A stretch of 64,000 nt of DNA from Cytophagales bacterium. GTDB lineage: Bacteria > Bacteroidota > Bacteroidia > Cytophagales > Bernardetiaceae. This document shows positions 43,854 through 52,638 of the stretch, one piece after another. The DNA is taken from the NCBI GenBank assembly GCA_004293815.1, contig RDZD01000008.1, forward strand, positions 122,192 to 186,191, given 5' to 3'. The notes under the pieces were generated by a model, which saw only the letters and a program-made list of their open reading frames with translations, did not search any database and was not told the DNA's origin. Position 1 is the first letter of the stretch, and each line of letters starts with the position of its first letter. The position numbers and the translations under genes are program-made.

Positions 43854-46814
43854 TTACTCTACCATGATAAATGCCCCCCAGTAGTAAGGGTCAGGATATT
43901 GCTTTTGTAGAGCTTTTTGAGCATTTTTGAATGCCTGACGCTTGGTTTTGCCTGCCAGCAAGTTTTTATAAAAGGCCACCATCAAGCGTTGTGTAGCCTC
44001 ATCATCCACCTTCCAGAGGCTCATAAGTACCGCTTTGGCACCAGCCACCATAAAAGCCCTTTGCAAGCCATACACCCCTTCACCAGCTTTGATTCGCCCA
44101 AGCCCAGTTTCACAAGCAGAAAGCACCACTAAATCAGTATTAGATAAGTCCATATCAATAGCCTCTAACGCAGTAAGTATACCATCTTCTTGCTCTGGTT
44201 GTTTTTGTTCGGGCTCAGGGTCTGAGCAACCCGCCAACAGCAAGCCCGCATTTAACATGCTCTTGGCACTACCTTGGCTATTGCTTACGAAATAACCGTG
44301 TGTAGCAATATGCAGCAGGGTAGGCGATTTGATTTTCTTGATATTTTTTTCACTGGCTTGTGCGGCAGTTTGCACGTTTACCTGATAATTATGTGCTTTA
44401 AGCAGTGCCCTAATGCGTTCTATTTCTCTCATAGTACCAGGTAGTGGCGTAATACCATTCATGTTTATACCTCGTTTTTGAACAAGCTTTTGGGTGCTGA
44501 GGCTGTCAGTCTGAGTGCGGTAAAGCGGATAGCCCATCAGTTCAGCTGTTTTTTGCAATGATTTTTTTTGAATTGCATTGTTTTGTAAAATAGATTTGCT
44601 GTTAATGACCTGAACAACTTCTAACTCTTGAAACAAATACTTTTTACTCTCAGTGTTCCATAAAGAATTAACAGAAAGGATGTTATAAATTCCGTCAGGT
44701 GATAGATAAACTCTTTTAATGCCCTTCAGTTGTGCGGCAATGGGCTGCCAGAATCGTTTATAGGAGAGCGTGTCAGGGAGTTGGTACTGAATGCAATTAT
44801 TAAAGTATGTTAGAGCTTCTTTTTCAAGTAAATATTGTTTATCAAATTGAACAACTATTGGCTTGAGAGCATTTCCACAAAGAACTAGTGCAGCGTAATA
44901 GGCTTGGCCTTTGATAGCATAGCGTAGAATTTCTACGATGGCTTCGTCTTTTTTGAGTTGTTGCTGTACTTCCTGCCAAACTAGTTGCTTCTTTTCTGCT
45001 AAATAACCAAATTTTTTAGCTTTTGTGGCTAATTCTTTTTCTAGATCTTCGGCCAGTAGTTGTATAGAATCCAATTTAATATTTGCATTATTACGCTGTT
45101 CTATACTCATGCTTAGAGCGTTGATGATTTTTTGTTTTTGATTTATCCACTGTTTGTAGAGCTCGTTAAGCGTGCTATCATTGCTCTTGAGTACGGTAGT
45201 TTTGAGCTTTTGTGCAGACTGTAAAAGAAAAGACTTGGTGGCTATTTGTGCATTATAAAGCTCTTCGGCATACTTTTGCGGGTCGCTTTGGATGGTTGAA
45301 ACATAATAACCCTCTAGATATGGCATAATGTAGGATGCAGAATAAGACTCTTTTTGTTGCTCTGAAAGGGTGGCGAAATGAATATCAGGCTGTTTTAAAG
45401 CCCAATTTTTTAAGGTGTCATAAACCTGTTGCGCACGAGCTTTATGGTCAGTTTGCATGTATATCAATGCTAAAGCTGATAGGTTGTGCATATAGCTAGA
45501 GTGCTCATTACCAAGCAAAACTCTCAATATTTCAGTGCTTTTTCTTAATACAGGTTCAGCCTCTTGCGGTTTGCGCTGACGTTGGAGAAAAAGCCCATAG
45601 TTGAACAAATCGTCGGCATATCGTCTGCTCTGATTACCTATTACCTCTGCCGATTGTTTTATAGCCATAGCATAGAGTTGTGAGGCTGTGTCTAATCGGT
45701 TTAGCTTTTCATACACAATAGCAGCCGCACCCAATAGGCTGATGTATTGGGTGGTATTGGTTCTTCCTGTCTCGATGGCGATTTGGGCGGACTCACGAAA
45801 GAATTTTTCAGACATAGGAAAATTGCCCAGCATGAGATGCACCTTGGCAATATTGCCTAACAAAGTGGCATATTTATCGCTTTTGTCTCCGTGACTGAGA
45901 CTTACTGTTTGCTTCAAGTCGTCAAAAATTTGAAGTGCCGTTTCAAAATTACCCATTTGAGTATAAAGCGCGGCCAAATTTTGTTGTACCGTTTGCACAC
46001 GTTGGCTATTGCCCTTACCAGCAGCTTTTTCTTCTTTGATAATATTTTTGTATAGCGTCTCTGCTTCTGCATAGCGGTCAAGCTTTGAGTAAATTCTGGC
46101 CAAAAGTATTTTTGCTCTGCCGATATTTTTCATGCTATCACTGCTTTTGTCCAACTCAAAGATGCGCTGTATGAGAGCTTCTGCTTCTTTGTACTTTTCT
46201 ACGCTAATGTAAGCGTCTGCCCAAAAAAACAAAACTCTCAAATGTTCCGAGCTATTCTCGCCTAAGGCTGTGCGGCTCAGTGTAGCGGCTTTTTCATAAT
46301 ATTTTTCAGCAGCCAGAAAATCTGATTGCGTAACGCAAATTTTGGCAAACCTTTCAAGGCATGTACTACGCAAGAGAGGGTTAGTCTGCCCATTGGTTTC
46401 TACTAGCGGAAGTATCTGCTGACATAGCAGATATGCTTGTCCCGTACTTCCTTTCTCTAGCTCTAAATCTGTCTGATTGAGTACAGCTTGAATATAATAA
46501 TCAGATTTATCGTCTTTTATCTTGCACTGTTGAATGGTTTCTTGCAAAAAGCTCCGTATTTCATCAGTATTAGAAAGCACTAACATCATACTCTCTCCAA
46601 CGCGATTACGCGTGTCCAGCACTTTGTCTGAATTTGGCTCAAATTCTGTTTTAGCGGCTTCTAGAGCCATGTAAAAAGCTGTCAAAGTTTCTTTGTCGTT
46701 GTCAAGGTAGCTGAGCGAATCGGCTTGGCGATAAAGTGATGACCAACTCTGCGCTTTAGCTGAATTCTGAAACAAAAATAGACAGGTTAATATACAAAAG
46801 AGATAAGCAAGCAT
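43854..46814 (-). CDS. Second secreted TPR-CHAT caspase-like protein
   Basis: 986 residues. Signal peptide (AYLFCILTCLFLFQNSAKAQ), then many TPR repeats through about residue 470 (AEKYYEKAATLSRTALG, AEALIQRIFELDKSSD, AETLYKNIIKEEKAAG, ALQIFDDLKQ), a coiled-coil linker and the CHAT domain. The catalytic pair is His839 (HIATHGY) and Cys901 (LSACETGLG), followed by YGLQRAFMVAGAKAVLMSLWKV and the terminal YPDPYYWGAFIMV. The layout equals the protein at 28914. The frame extends upstream to 46925 into the peptidase gene, but the signal peptide starts at ATG 46814. The M28 peptidase gene is 76 bp upstream, same strand. Confidence 0.88.
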   Translation of the reverse strand: MLAYLFCILTCLFLFQNSAKAQSWSSLYRQADSLSYLDNDKETLTAFYMALEAAKTEFEPNSDKVLDTRNRVGESMMLVLSNTDEIRSFLQETIQQCKIKDDKSDYYIQAVLNQTDLELEKGSTGQAYLLCQQILPLVETNGQTNPLLRSTCLERFAKICVTQSDFLAAEKYYEKAATLSRTALGENSSEHLRVLFFWADAYISVEKYKEAEALIQRIFELDKSSDSMKNIGRAKILLARIYSKLDRYAEAETLYKNIIKEEKAAGKGNSQRVQTVQQNLAALYTQMGNFETALQIFDDLKQTVSLSHGDKSDKYATLLGNIAKVHLMLGNFPMSEKFFRESAQIAIETGRTNTTQYISLLGAAAIVYEKLNRLDTASQLYAMAIKQSAEVIGNQSRRYADDLFNYGLFLQRQRKPQEAEPVLRKSTEILRVLLGNEHSSYMHNLSALALIYMQTDHKARAQQVYDTLKNWALKQPDIHFATLSEQQKESYSASYIMPYLEGYYVSTIQSDPQKYAEELYNAQIATKSFLLQSAQKLKTTVLKSNDSTLNELYKQWINQKQKIINALSMSIEQRNNANIKLDSIQLLAEDLEKELATKAKKFGYLAEKKQLVWQEVQQQLKKDEAIVEILRYAIKGQAYYAALVLCGNALKPIVVQFDKQYLLEKEALTYFNNCIQYQLPDTLSYKRFWQPIAAQLKGIKRVYLSPDGIYNILSVNSLWNTESKKYLFQELEVVQVINSKSILQNNAIQKKSLQKTAELMGYPLYRTQTDSLSTQKLVQKRGINMNGITPLPGTMREIERIRALLKAHNYQVNVQTAAQASEKNIKKIKSPTLLHIATHGYFVSNSQGSAKSMLNAGLLLAGCSDPEPEQKQPEQEDGILTALEAIDMDLSNTDLVVLSACETGLGRIKAGEGVYGLQRAFMVAGAKAVLMSLWKVDDEATQRLMVAFYKNLLAGKTKRQAFKNAQKALQKQYPDPYYWGAFIMVE

Positions 46815-46890
46815 AAGTATGGTTGAATTCAGGTATAAAAAAACGAGTTTAAAAGTATAAAAAACACTCTTGCTCCAAGTGGCTATATGC

Positions 46891-48180
46891 TCAAAGTGAT
46901 TTGACAAAGTCTTTGAGTAATTCAAAAAAATCTTTGAACTCCGTCAAAGGAAGTGTTTCGGCTCTGTCATGCACATCGTGGTAGGCCTGGATACCGCCCA
47001 TCAAATAGAAAAAAAAGGCAGGAACTTCCTTCAATGTAAAAAAGTAATGATCCGAGTTCGCAGCGGGGCCTCGCGCTGAAATTTTTGATAAATAATTCTT
47101 TTGCTCATTGATTTGTTGCAGTTGTGCAAATTGTTTGGGTAAAATCGTGGCATTTACCACCGTCACACCCCTGTCGCCCGTACCCACAAGATCTAAGTTA
47201 AGCACAAACTTGATGTTGCTGAGCGGCAGGAGAGGATTCTGGACGTAGTGCTCCGAGCCTATTAGCCCTACTTCTTCTGCTCCAAAAGCAATAAACACCG
47301 TTCTAAACTTCGGTTTATTGGATTTATAATAATGAATGAGTTCCAAAAGCATAGCCACGCCAGCGGCATTGTCGTTTGCTCCAGGAAAGTAAGCCTCTGT
47401 GCCCAAACGCCCCAAATGATCGTAATGAGCACAAAAAATAACTGTGCTGTCGCTTTTGCTGCTTCCCTCCAAATACCCCAAAACATTTTGAGAGCGGTAA
47501 CTGGGAATCAATTTTGCGTCAAGTGTAAAGCTGATTTCGCTGGCTTTAACATTCATCTTTACGGGCAAGACAATAAATGTGGGCGGCATATACTGTTCTT
47601 GTGAGAGGGTCATGGTCAGTTTCTGAGCTAGAACTACCAAAGCTGGTGCGGTAATGACTTTGCGAAACAAATCGTGGTTTTTACTCCCTTCGCTGAGCAG
47701 TTTGTATTGTGCTTCGCTGATAAGAATGGCCTGTTGACTAAGATCTTCTTTTAAAAATTTCTCTAAAAAAGTTTTATCGTTAGATAACAAAACGCTGTCA
47801 CTAAGGCTTTTTAGTGGTAGCTGTTGGCCTGTGCCGCTTCGCGAAGCGGCGTGAACGATAAAATCCTCACCTGTTTTTAAGTCTTGTCCCCCAAAGCTGA
47901 GAGAGGCACGGGCTGGAAACGTATTGATGTCAAAATTGAAGTATTGAAAAAAGCTTCGTTTATTTGACTTTAGCGGCTTTAGTCCCGCCCCTAAAAAAGC
48001 TTTGGCTATGTATTGTGCTGCCACCGCATCGCCCGTCTGAACGTATCCACGTCCGTGCATCTCAGGTGCGCACAGTGCTTTTAGGTGCATCTTGACACGC
48101 TCAATCTCTTGTGCGCGTAGAGGGTGGTTGGCCGCGAAAAAAGCCAATAAAATACATAAAAAGAACCTTATTCCAGACAT
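46891..48180 (-). CDS. Secreted M28 family metallopeptidase
   Basis: 429 residues with a signal peptide (RFFLCILLAFFAANHPLRAQ). The M28 zinc aminopeptidase domain is in the second half: CAHYDHLG (Zn His and Asp), PGANDNAAGVAMLLEL (bridging Asp), FGAEEVGLIGS (catalytic Glu and Zn Glu), LNLDLVG (Asp) and YHDVHDRAETL (His). The insertion between about 130 and 215 looks like a PA domain. It probably releases N-terminal residues from peptides in the periplasm. Own promoter at 48225-48256; the CHAT gene downstream may be co-transcribed. Confidence 0.9.
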   Translation of the reverse strand: MSGIRFFLCILLAFFAANHPLRAQEIERVKMHLKALCAPEMHGRGYVQTGDAVAAQYIAKAFLGAGLKPLKSNKRSFFQYFNFDINTFPARASLSFGGQDLKTGEDFIVHAASRSGTGQQLPLKSLSDSVLLSNDKTFLEKFLKEDLSQQAILISEAQYKLLSEGSKNHDLFRKVITAPALVVLAQKLTMTLSQEQYMPPTFIVLPVKMNVKASEISFTLDAKLIPSYRSQNVLGYLEGSSKSDSTVIFCAHYDHLGRLGTEAYFPGANDNAAGVAMLLELIHYYKSNKPKFRTVFIAFGAEEVGLIGSEHYVQNPLLPLSNIKFVLNLDLVGTGDRGVTVVNATILPKQFAQLQQINEQKNYLSKISARGPAANSDHYFFTLKEVPAFFFYLMGGIQAYHDVHDRAETLPLTEFKDFFELLKDFVKSL

Positions 48181-48224
48181 AGAATCAACCTAGCTAAATT
48201 GCAGAACTCTAAAAACAGACTAGG

Positions 48225-48256
48225 CAAATGTAATGTAAAACCTCTAGCATCGCAAA
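48225..48256 (-). promoter_or_regulatory. Promoter of the M28 peptidase gene
   Basis: On the minus strand TTTG (48256-48253), 20-bp spacer, TACATTTG (48232-48225); leader of about 38 nt to ATG 48180. Confidence 0.65.
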
Positions 48257-48371
48257 AGATTTTACCAAAAAGCTAAATACACAAAACACCAGATAGTGCA
48301 AGCTCGTCAGGTTTTTACTCAGCGTAGAAACACAAAGCTGCCTTCCTGTTATCTCGTAAAGCTTCTAAACA

Positions 48372-48425
48372 AAAGTACTCTCAGAGACTGCCCGCTCAAA
48401 CAAGGGCTATCACCGAGAGTACTTT
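48372..48425 (-). terminator. Terminator of the gene at 48449-49204
   Basis: AAAGTACTCTC (48372-48382) and GAGAGTACTTT (48415-48425), a perfect 11-bp stem; a smaller GCCC/GGGC stem is nested in the loop. Confidence 0.75.
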
Positions 48426-48448
48426 ATGATGAATAGATGTGTCTTGAT

Positions 48449-49204
48449 TTACTCTTTTTTCTTCTTCTTTTTCTTTTTCTCGCCTTTTTTGTTGGTTTGT
48501 TGATTCTGCGTATTATTAGCAGCCTCCAGAGATTTATCAACATATTCAACGGTTACCTCTAACACTTTGCTGCGCGTTACAGGATCTTCTTTGCGCTCTG
48601 TTCCTGTTACTTTGTACTCATAGAGTGCGGTACGATCGCCTTCCACGCGAAGATCTGACAAGTCTGCCTCGTCCTCAAGTATTTTTTCTACGTTGTTGTA
48701 ATCAGCATAAAAAATGACGCTAGTATTTTGGCCAGAGATATTGAATGTAGCGGGTTTATCTGGTTGTACACCAATGAATTTTACACGCACAGGCTCGTCA
48801 AATTCGCCTCTAAAAACAAAGGTGGCTTCATTGTTAGATGCTTCAAAATCGGATACCAAAAATTCGTTTTCGTGCATGTTAGTACACTTGCTAACCGATA
48901 CAACAATCTTTTGAGCGTCGTTATAAACGGGAATGGTCTTGCGAACGCTACCTGTTTTGTGACGCTCCGATTTAGATATTTCTACTCTAAACTCTTCGCT
49001 GGTGTTGAGGAGCAGGTCGCCATCTGCGTTGTAGTAACGCACAAAAGCAATGTGAAAAGGGCGGTAACTGTTGATAACTGCAATGGTGATGGTAGCAAAC
49101 TTATCAGCTTTGAGTTTTTCTTTTTGAGCCATAACATGCTGAGGAGCAATAGCCATACACAAAAAAGCAAAAACTAAACTCAATACAAAAGCAGATTTTT
49201 TCAT
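48449..49204 (-). CDS. Secreted protein of unknown function with Lys-rich tail
   Basis: 251 residues with a signal peptide (FVLSLVFAFLCMAIAPQHVMAQ). The mature part looks like beta-sandwich sequence (FATITIAVINSYRPFHIAFVRYYNADGD; VRVKFIGVQPDKPATFNISG). The last ten or so residues are almost all Lys with a final Glu, after an Asn/Gln-rich linker; such a tail may contact nucleic acid, LPS or other anionic polymers. I know no family for it. Single transcription unit with its own terminator. Confidence 0.65.
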   Translation of the reverse strand: MKKSAFVLSLVFAFLCMAIAPQHVMAQKEKLKADKFATITIAVINSYRPFHIAFVRYYNADGDLLLNTSEEFRVEISKSERHKTGSVRKTIPVYNDAQKIVVSVSKCTNMHENEFLVSDFEASNNEATFVFRGEFDEPVRVKFIGVQPDKPATFNISGQNTSVIFYADYNNVEKILEDEADLSDLRVEGDRTALYEYKVTGTERKEDPVTRSKVLEVTVEYVDKSLEAANNTQNQQTNKKGEKKKKKKKKE

Positions 49205-49768
49205 AAAATGTTTGATTAAATTGTTTTTTTAGTAGCGTTTTTTTAAAAATTGGTCTTAACACACACTTGAAGTCAGGCGGTTATGAAAGCACACAAAAGA
49301 CAGCCAAGAAGCTTTTTTTAAAAACTTCTTGTTCAAAGAGCATTGCAGACAAATCTTTTGAAGGAACTTGCAGCACAAAGCAGCTTTTGAACACCAAAGG
49401 CACTTTTGGGATTCCAAACACAAAGTGTATTTGAAATCTTGCAAGAACTATACCGAAGGCAACTACTCTGCTTTTATGTCCTATGAACAGGGCTTTTGTG
49501 TCGGCCAACGCCTCAAAAAAAACGCTATAAAATATCAAAACACGTTTAAAACTGCTCTAAGAAGCAAGTAGCAAGCTTCTTTGTAGGTCTGATTAAGTAA
49601 ATAGCAACAGACAACTTTGATGACCATAGCTATAGAATAAAGCCTTGGGGTTCCTGGTCTGTATTTTTTTATGTTTTTTTGAATAACAGTAATTTTATGC
49701 TACTTTTGTAGCTTAATTTTAGCGAAAATCCAGACTACTGTTATCAATCACCCAAAAAAATCAAGCTC
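49205..49768. other. 564-bp gap with several hairpins and the clpX promoter
   Basis: No convincing gene. Two hairpins share the arm AAGAAGC: AAGAAGCTTTTT/AAAAACTTCTT (49306-49330, one bulge) and AAGAAGC/GCTTCTT (49559-49581). A short + strand frame at 49368-49571 begins at TTG and lacks a signal or motif. A small RNA is conceivable but unproven. Confidence 0.4.
49678..49708 (+). promoter_or_regulatory. Promoter of clpX
   Basis: TTTG (49678-49681), 19-bp spacer, TACTTTTG (49701-49708): one of the best matches in the window. Leader about 54 nt. Confidence 0.7.
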
Positions 49769-51043
49769 GTGGCAAAGACCAAAGACTCTTTTTGTGATTT
49801 CTGTGGCCGTCCTTCCAAAGACGCTCAAATTATGATTTCTGGCGTTTCAGGCCAAATATGTAATCTTTGTGTAGAACAGGCTTCAGAAATTGTGCAAAAA
49901 GATGCACAAGCCAAGGGTATACCAAGCACAAAAAGATATCCCATAGGCAAAGATGCTCTTGCGAAACTTCTAAAACCTAGTGAAATCAAAAACCACTTGG
50001 ATCAATATGTTGTGGGTCAAGATAGAGCTAAGCGCATACTTTCTGTGGCAGTTTATAATCACTTCAAACGCCTTGCACAGCAAGCCAGTGAAGACGCTAC
50101 TATTATTGAAAAGTCAAACATTTTAATGGTGGGGCATACTGGAACAGGTAAAACCTTGATGGCAAGAACTTTAGCAAGAGTTCTTAACGTGCCCTTCTGT
50201 ATCGCTGATGCCACCGTCATCACCGAGGCAGGCTATGTGGGCGAAGATGTAGAAACCATACTCACACGTTTACTGCAAGCGGCCAACTATGATGTAGCAG
50301 CTGCAGAACGTGGCATTGTTTATATTGATGAAATAGATAAAATAGCACGCAAATCAGATAATCCATCCATCACTCGAGATGTGAGCGGCGAAGGTGTGCA
50401 ACAGGCTCTACTCAAGTTACTTGAAGGCAGCATTGTGAATGTGCCGCCACAAGGAGGACGTAAACACCCCGAGCAAAAAATGATTGCTATCAACACAGAA
50501 AATATTTTATTCATCTGTGGAGGAGCTTTCGAGGGTATAGAGCGACGTATTGCGCAGCGCATCAATGTGCGTCCGCTGGGCTTTTCTAGCCAAGACATAC
50601 AAACACACGATTTTAGCAAAGAATCTCTCTTGAGCTTTGTCTCGGCACAAGACCTAAGAAGCTTTGGTTTGATTCCCGAATTGCTAGGCCGACTACCTGT
50701 GATTACACACCTAGAAAACCTAGATGCACAAGCTCTAAGAATGATACTGACCGAACCTAAAAACGCTATTACCAAGCAGTATTCCAAACTTTTTGAGATG
50801 GAAGATATCGAAATCAAATTTACAGATGACGCACTGGACTTTGTTGTGAGTAAGGCTATAGAATTTGAGTTGGGTGCGCGCGGATTGAGATCTATTTGCG
50901 AGTCGGTGCTGCTAGATTTGATGTTTGACGCTCCTTCGTCTAAGGAAAAAAACATTGTTATAGATCGCAATTTTGTAGAAACTAAGTTTAAAACTTCTGA
51001 AATGGGTAAAGTTCGCAGCAAGCCTGTTAAAATTGCCTCTTAA
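49769..51043 (+). CDS. clpX: ClpX, ATPase subunit of the ClpXP protease
   Basis: Unfolds tagged proteins and feeds them to ClpP. 424 residues, usual length. The N-terminal zinc-binding domain has Cys9, Cys12, Cys31 and Cys34; Walker A GHTGTGKT is at 122-129, with [11 protein letters not shown], Walker [13 protein letters not shown], sensor and IGF/pore-type loops and LLGRLPVI following. The start codon is GTG, giving [15 protein letters not shown] as in other ClpX proteins. clpP is not adjacent. Two small membrane-associated genes follow closely, perhaps in the same transcript. Confidence 0.95.
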   Translation: MAKTKDSFCDFCGRPSKDAQIMISGVSGQICNLCVEQASEIVQKDAQAKGIPSTKRYPIGKDALAKLLKPSEIKNHLDQYVVGQDRAKRILSVAVYNHFKRLAQQASEDATIIEKSNILMVGHTGTGKTLMARTLARVLNVPFCIADATVITEAGYVGEDVETILTRLLQAANYDVAAAERGIVYIDEIDKIARKSDNPSITRDVSGEGVQQALLKLLEGSIVNVPPQGGRKHPEQKMIAINTENILFICGGAFEGIERRIAQRINVRPLGFSSQDIQTHDFSKESLLSFVSAQDLRSFGLIPELLGRLPVITHLENLDAQALRMILTEPKNAITKQYSKLFEMEDIEIKFTDDALDFVVSKAIEFELGARGLRSICESVLLDLMFDAPSSKEKNIVIDRNFVETKFKTSEMGKVRSKPVKIAS

Positions 51044-51064
51044 TTGTTTTTCGGCGATACCACT

Positions 51065-51472
51065 ATGGACTTTAGCACAAAAAAACTGCGCGAATCTCTC
51101 AAACTAGACAGGCTGGCTCAAGATATCAGTGAGTTGGTAGAGATTCACGTTCAGTTGGCCAAATTAGAACTTAAACAAGGTGTGGCAGAATCCTTTTCAC
51201 GCTTGTTGGCTATATTGGTGATAGGGGCAGTGTGTTTTGCTGCTACGTTGATGCTGAGTTTAGGTTTTGCACAACTCCTCAACTCACTCACTAAGAGCTT
51301 GTTTTTGGGTTATTTTGTGCTTGGTGGCTGCCACACTCTCATTTTGATTTTGCTGTTGATTTTCCGCCGCTCTCTCAAAAACATGTTGGAAAATGTTATG
51401 TTAAAAATTCTCAAGAGCACAAGGAGTTCCACTTCTGAGTCCCCCACACTCCCGCCACATGAAAAATCTTAA
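51065..51472 (+). CDS. Small membrane protein, phage-holin/YqjE-like
   Basis: 135 residues: an amphipathic, charged N-terminal helix (about 1-45, LVEIHVQLAKLELKQGVAESFSRLL), two transmembrane helices (about 46-65 and 75-98) and a short cytoplasmic tail. This pattern matches the Holin-X/YqjE group, cellular proteins that share only topology with phage holins. There are no phage genes nearby. It starts 21 bp after the clpX stop and overlaps the next gene by 14 nt, which suggests translational coupling and a joint role. Confidence 0.75.
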   Translation: MDFSTKKLRESLKLDRLAQDISELVEIHVQLAKLELKQGVAESFSRLLAILVIGAVCFAATLMLSLGFAQLLNSLTKSLFLGYFVLGGCHTLILILLLIFRRSLKNMLENVMLKILKSTRSSTSESPTLPPHEKS

Positions 51473-51842
51473 GCAGGAATTACTTAACGAAAAACAGGCT
51501 CTGCTTCAGCGCAAAGCTCAAACTCAGCTCAAGCTAAAAGCTCATTTTGAGGAGACTGGCCAAGAAAGCTCTAAATTGTTAAAAAACGTACTCATCACTG
51601 CTGGCGGTGCTTTATTAGGCTATCAGGCGTTTAAACTAGTCATGTTGCCGTTTAAAAGAGGCAACAAAAAAACAGAGGGCTTAGAGCAGGCTCAAAAGAA
51701 TCATGCACAAAATAAACAGAATACGCCCAGCAATGGCATCTTGCAGCTTCTAAAGCAGCAAGTAGTGCTTACAGCTACTCAGATGGCCAAAGAAGCACTA
51801 GTAGACTGGCTTGACGCGTATTTCAAAAAAGGTAAAAAATAG
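51459..51842 (+). CDS. Hypothetical membrane-associated protein paired with the YqjE-like gene
   Basis: 127 residues: a charged N-terminal coiled coil (LNEKQALLQRKAQTQLKLK), one short hydrophobic segment (LLKNVLITAGGALLGYQAFKLVML, about 40-63), a basic linker, and a C-terminal amphipathic helix ending in KKGKK. The layout recalls the YqjD/ElaB or YtxH type of single-span envelope proteins; this is by analogy only. Its start overlaps the preceding gene by 14 nt. Confidence 0.65.
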   Translation: MKNLKQELLNEKQALLQRKAQTQLKLKAHFEETGQESSKLLKNVLITAGGALLGYQAFKLVMLPFKRGNKKTEGLEQAQKNHAQNKQNTPSNGILQLLKQQVVLTATQMAKEALVDWLDAYFKKGKK

Positions 51843-51929
51843 TTTAGGGTATATTGAGGCTCTTTCACAGATTAGAATAAGCAGCCTTCTGCCTAAAAAC
51901 ATGTTTGAAAAATAATTAAAACCTATTTT

Positions 51930-52619
51930 ATGTTCAAAAAGCTACTTTGGCTGCTCGTTACACCAGCTTTCTTGTGTTTGCAAAGCTGTATAGAACTTCA
52001 TGAAGAAATCACATGGCGCAGCGATGGAAGTGGTACTTATGCGCTTTTTGTCGATTTGAGTGCTTCTAAACAGATTATAGAAGCGCATCAGAGCGTAACA
52101 GATTCTTCGCGCAGCGAAAAAGACTTTTTGGTTCTAGTAGATTCTAGCTTTGCACAAGCCGTTCAAGAATTGAACAGTATGGTCGGTGTATCTGATGCCA
52201 AGCGTATTCAAGACCGTGAAAACTTTATAAGCGGGCTGGTTTTTTCATTTGCCAGCACTCAGACTCTCAATCGCGTATTACAAACTATGAGTGAAGTGGA
52301 TTCTACTTCTACTCAAGAGTCTATTTTTTTTAGTTATCAAAATAAAACATGTACTCGCCTGAATTCTAGCTATATACAAAATTTGACTCAGGGTGTTTTT
52401 AGAATCCACCAGGAAGATGCCGAGCAAGAAGAAGAGTATAAGAACCTAATTTTTAAAAATGCCTCTTTTGTATCTATTCAAAAAGCAGGTAAAGGTGTCA
52501 AGATTTTGAGTGCTGATAATGCTAAAAAACTTGATAAGAACAGCTTTGAATGGCGTTTGAGTTTAATAGAAGCCGCTCAGAGACCAAATGCGCTATTAGG
52601 TGAATGGCGCATAAAATAA
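51930..52619 (+). CDS. Lipoprotein of unknown function
   Basis: 229 residues with a clear lipoprotein signal (LLVTPAFLCLQSC, lipidated Cys20). The mature protein opens IELHEEITWRSDGSGTYALFVDLS, a form seen in other Bacteroidota lipoproteins of unknown role; mixed alpha/beta, no catalytic motif visible. It is 87 bp after the previous gene and ends 19 bp from the convergent OstA-like gene. Confidence 0.65.
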   Translation: MFKKLLWLLVTPAFLCLQSCIELHEEITWRSDGSGTYALFVDLSASKQIIEAHQSVTDSSRSEKDFLVLVDSSFAQAVQELNSMVGVSDAKRIQDRENFISGLVFSFASTQTLNRVLQTMSEVDSTSTQESIFFSYQNKTCTRLNSSYIQNLTQGVFRIHQEDAEQEEEYKNLIFKNASFVSIQKAGKGVKILSADNAKKLDKNSFEWRLSLIEAAQRPNALLGEWRIK

Positions 52620-52638
52620 AATTCAGCTCTGCGAAAGT

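Noticed and set aside
49368..49571. 67-codon frame upstream of clpX
   Set aside because: Starts at TTG, no signal or domain, and lies in a hairpin-rich gap; could be a remnant but is not supported.
50320..51021. Long minus-strand frame of 233 codons inside clpX
   Set aside because: Composition is Ser/Arg-rich as expected from the antisense of clpX, and there is no family resemblance.
51065..51472. Phage holin, as a sign of a prophage
   Set aside because: Only the two-helix topology is shared; the neighbours are clpX and cellular genes with no phage structural, lysis or integrase genes.
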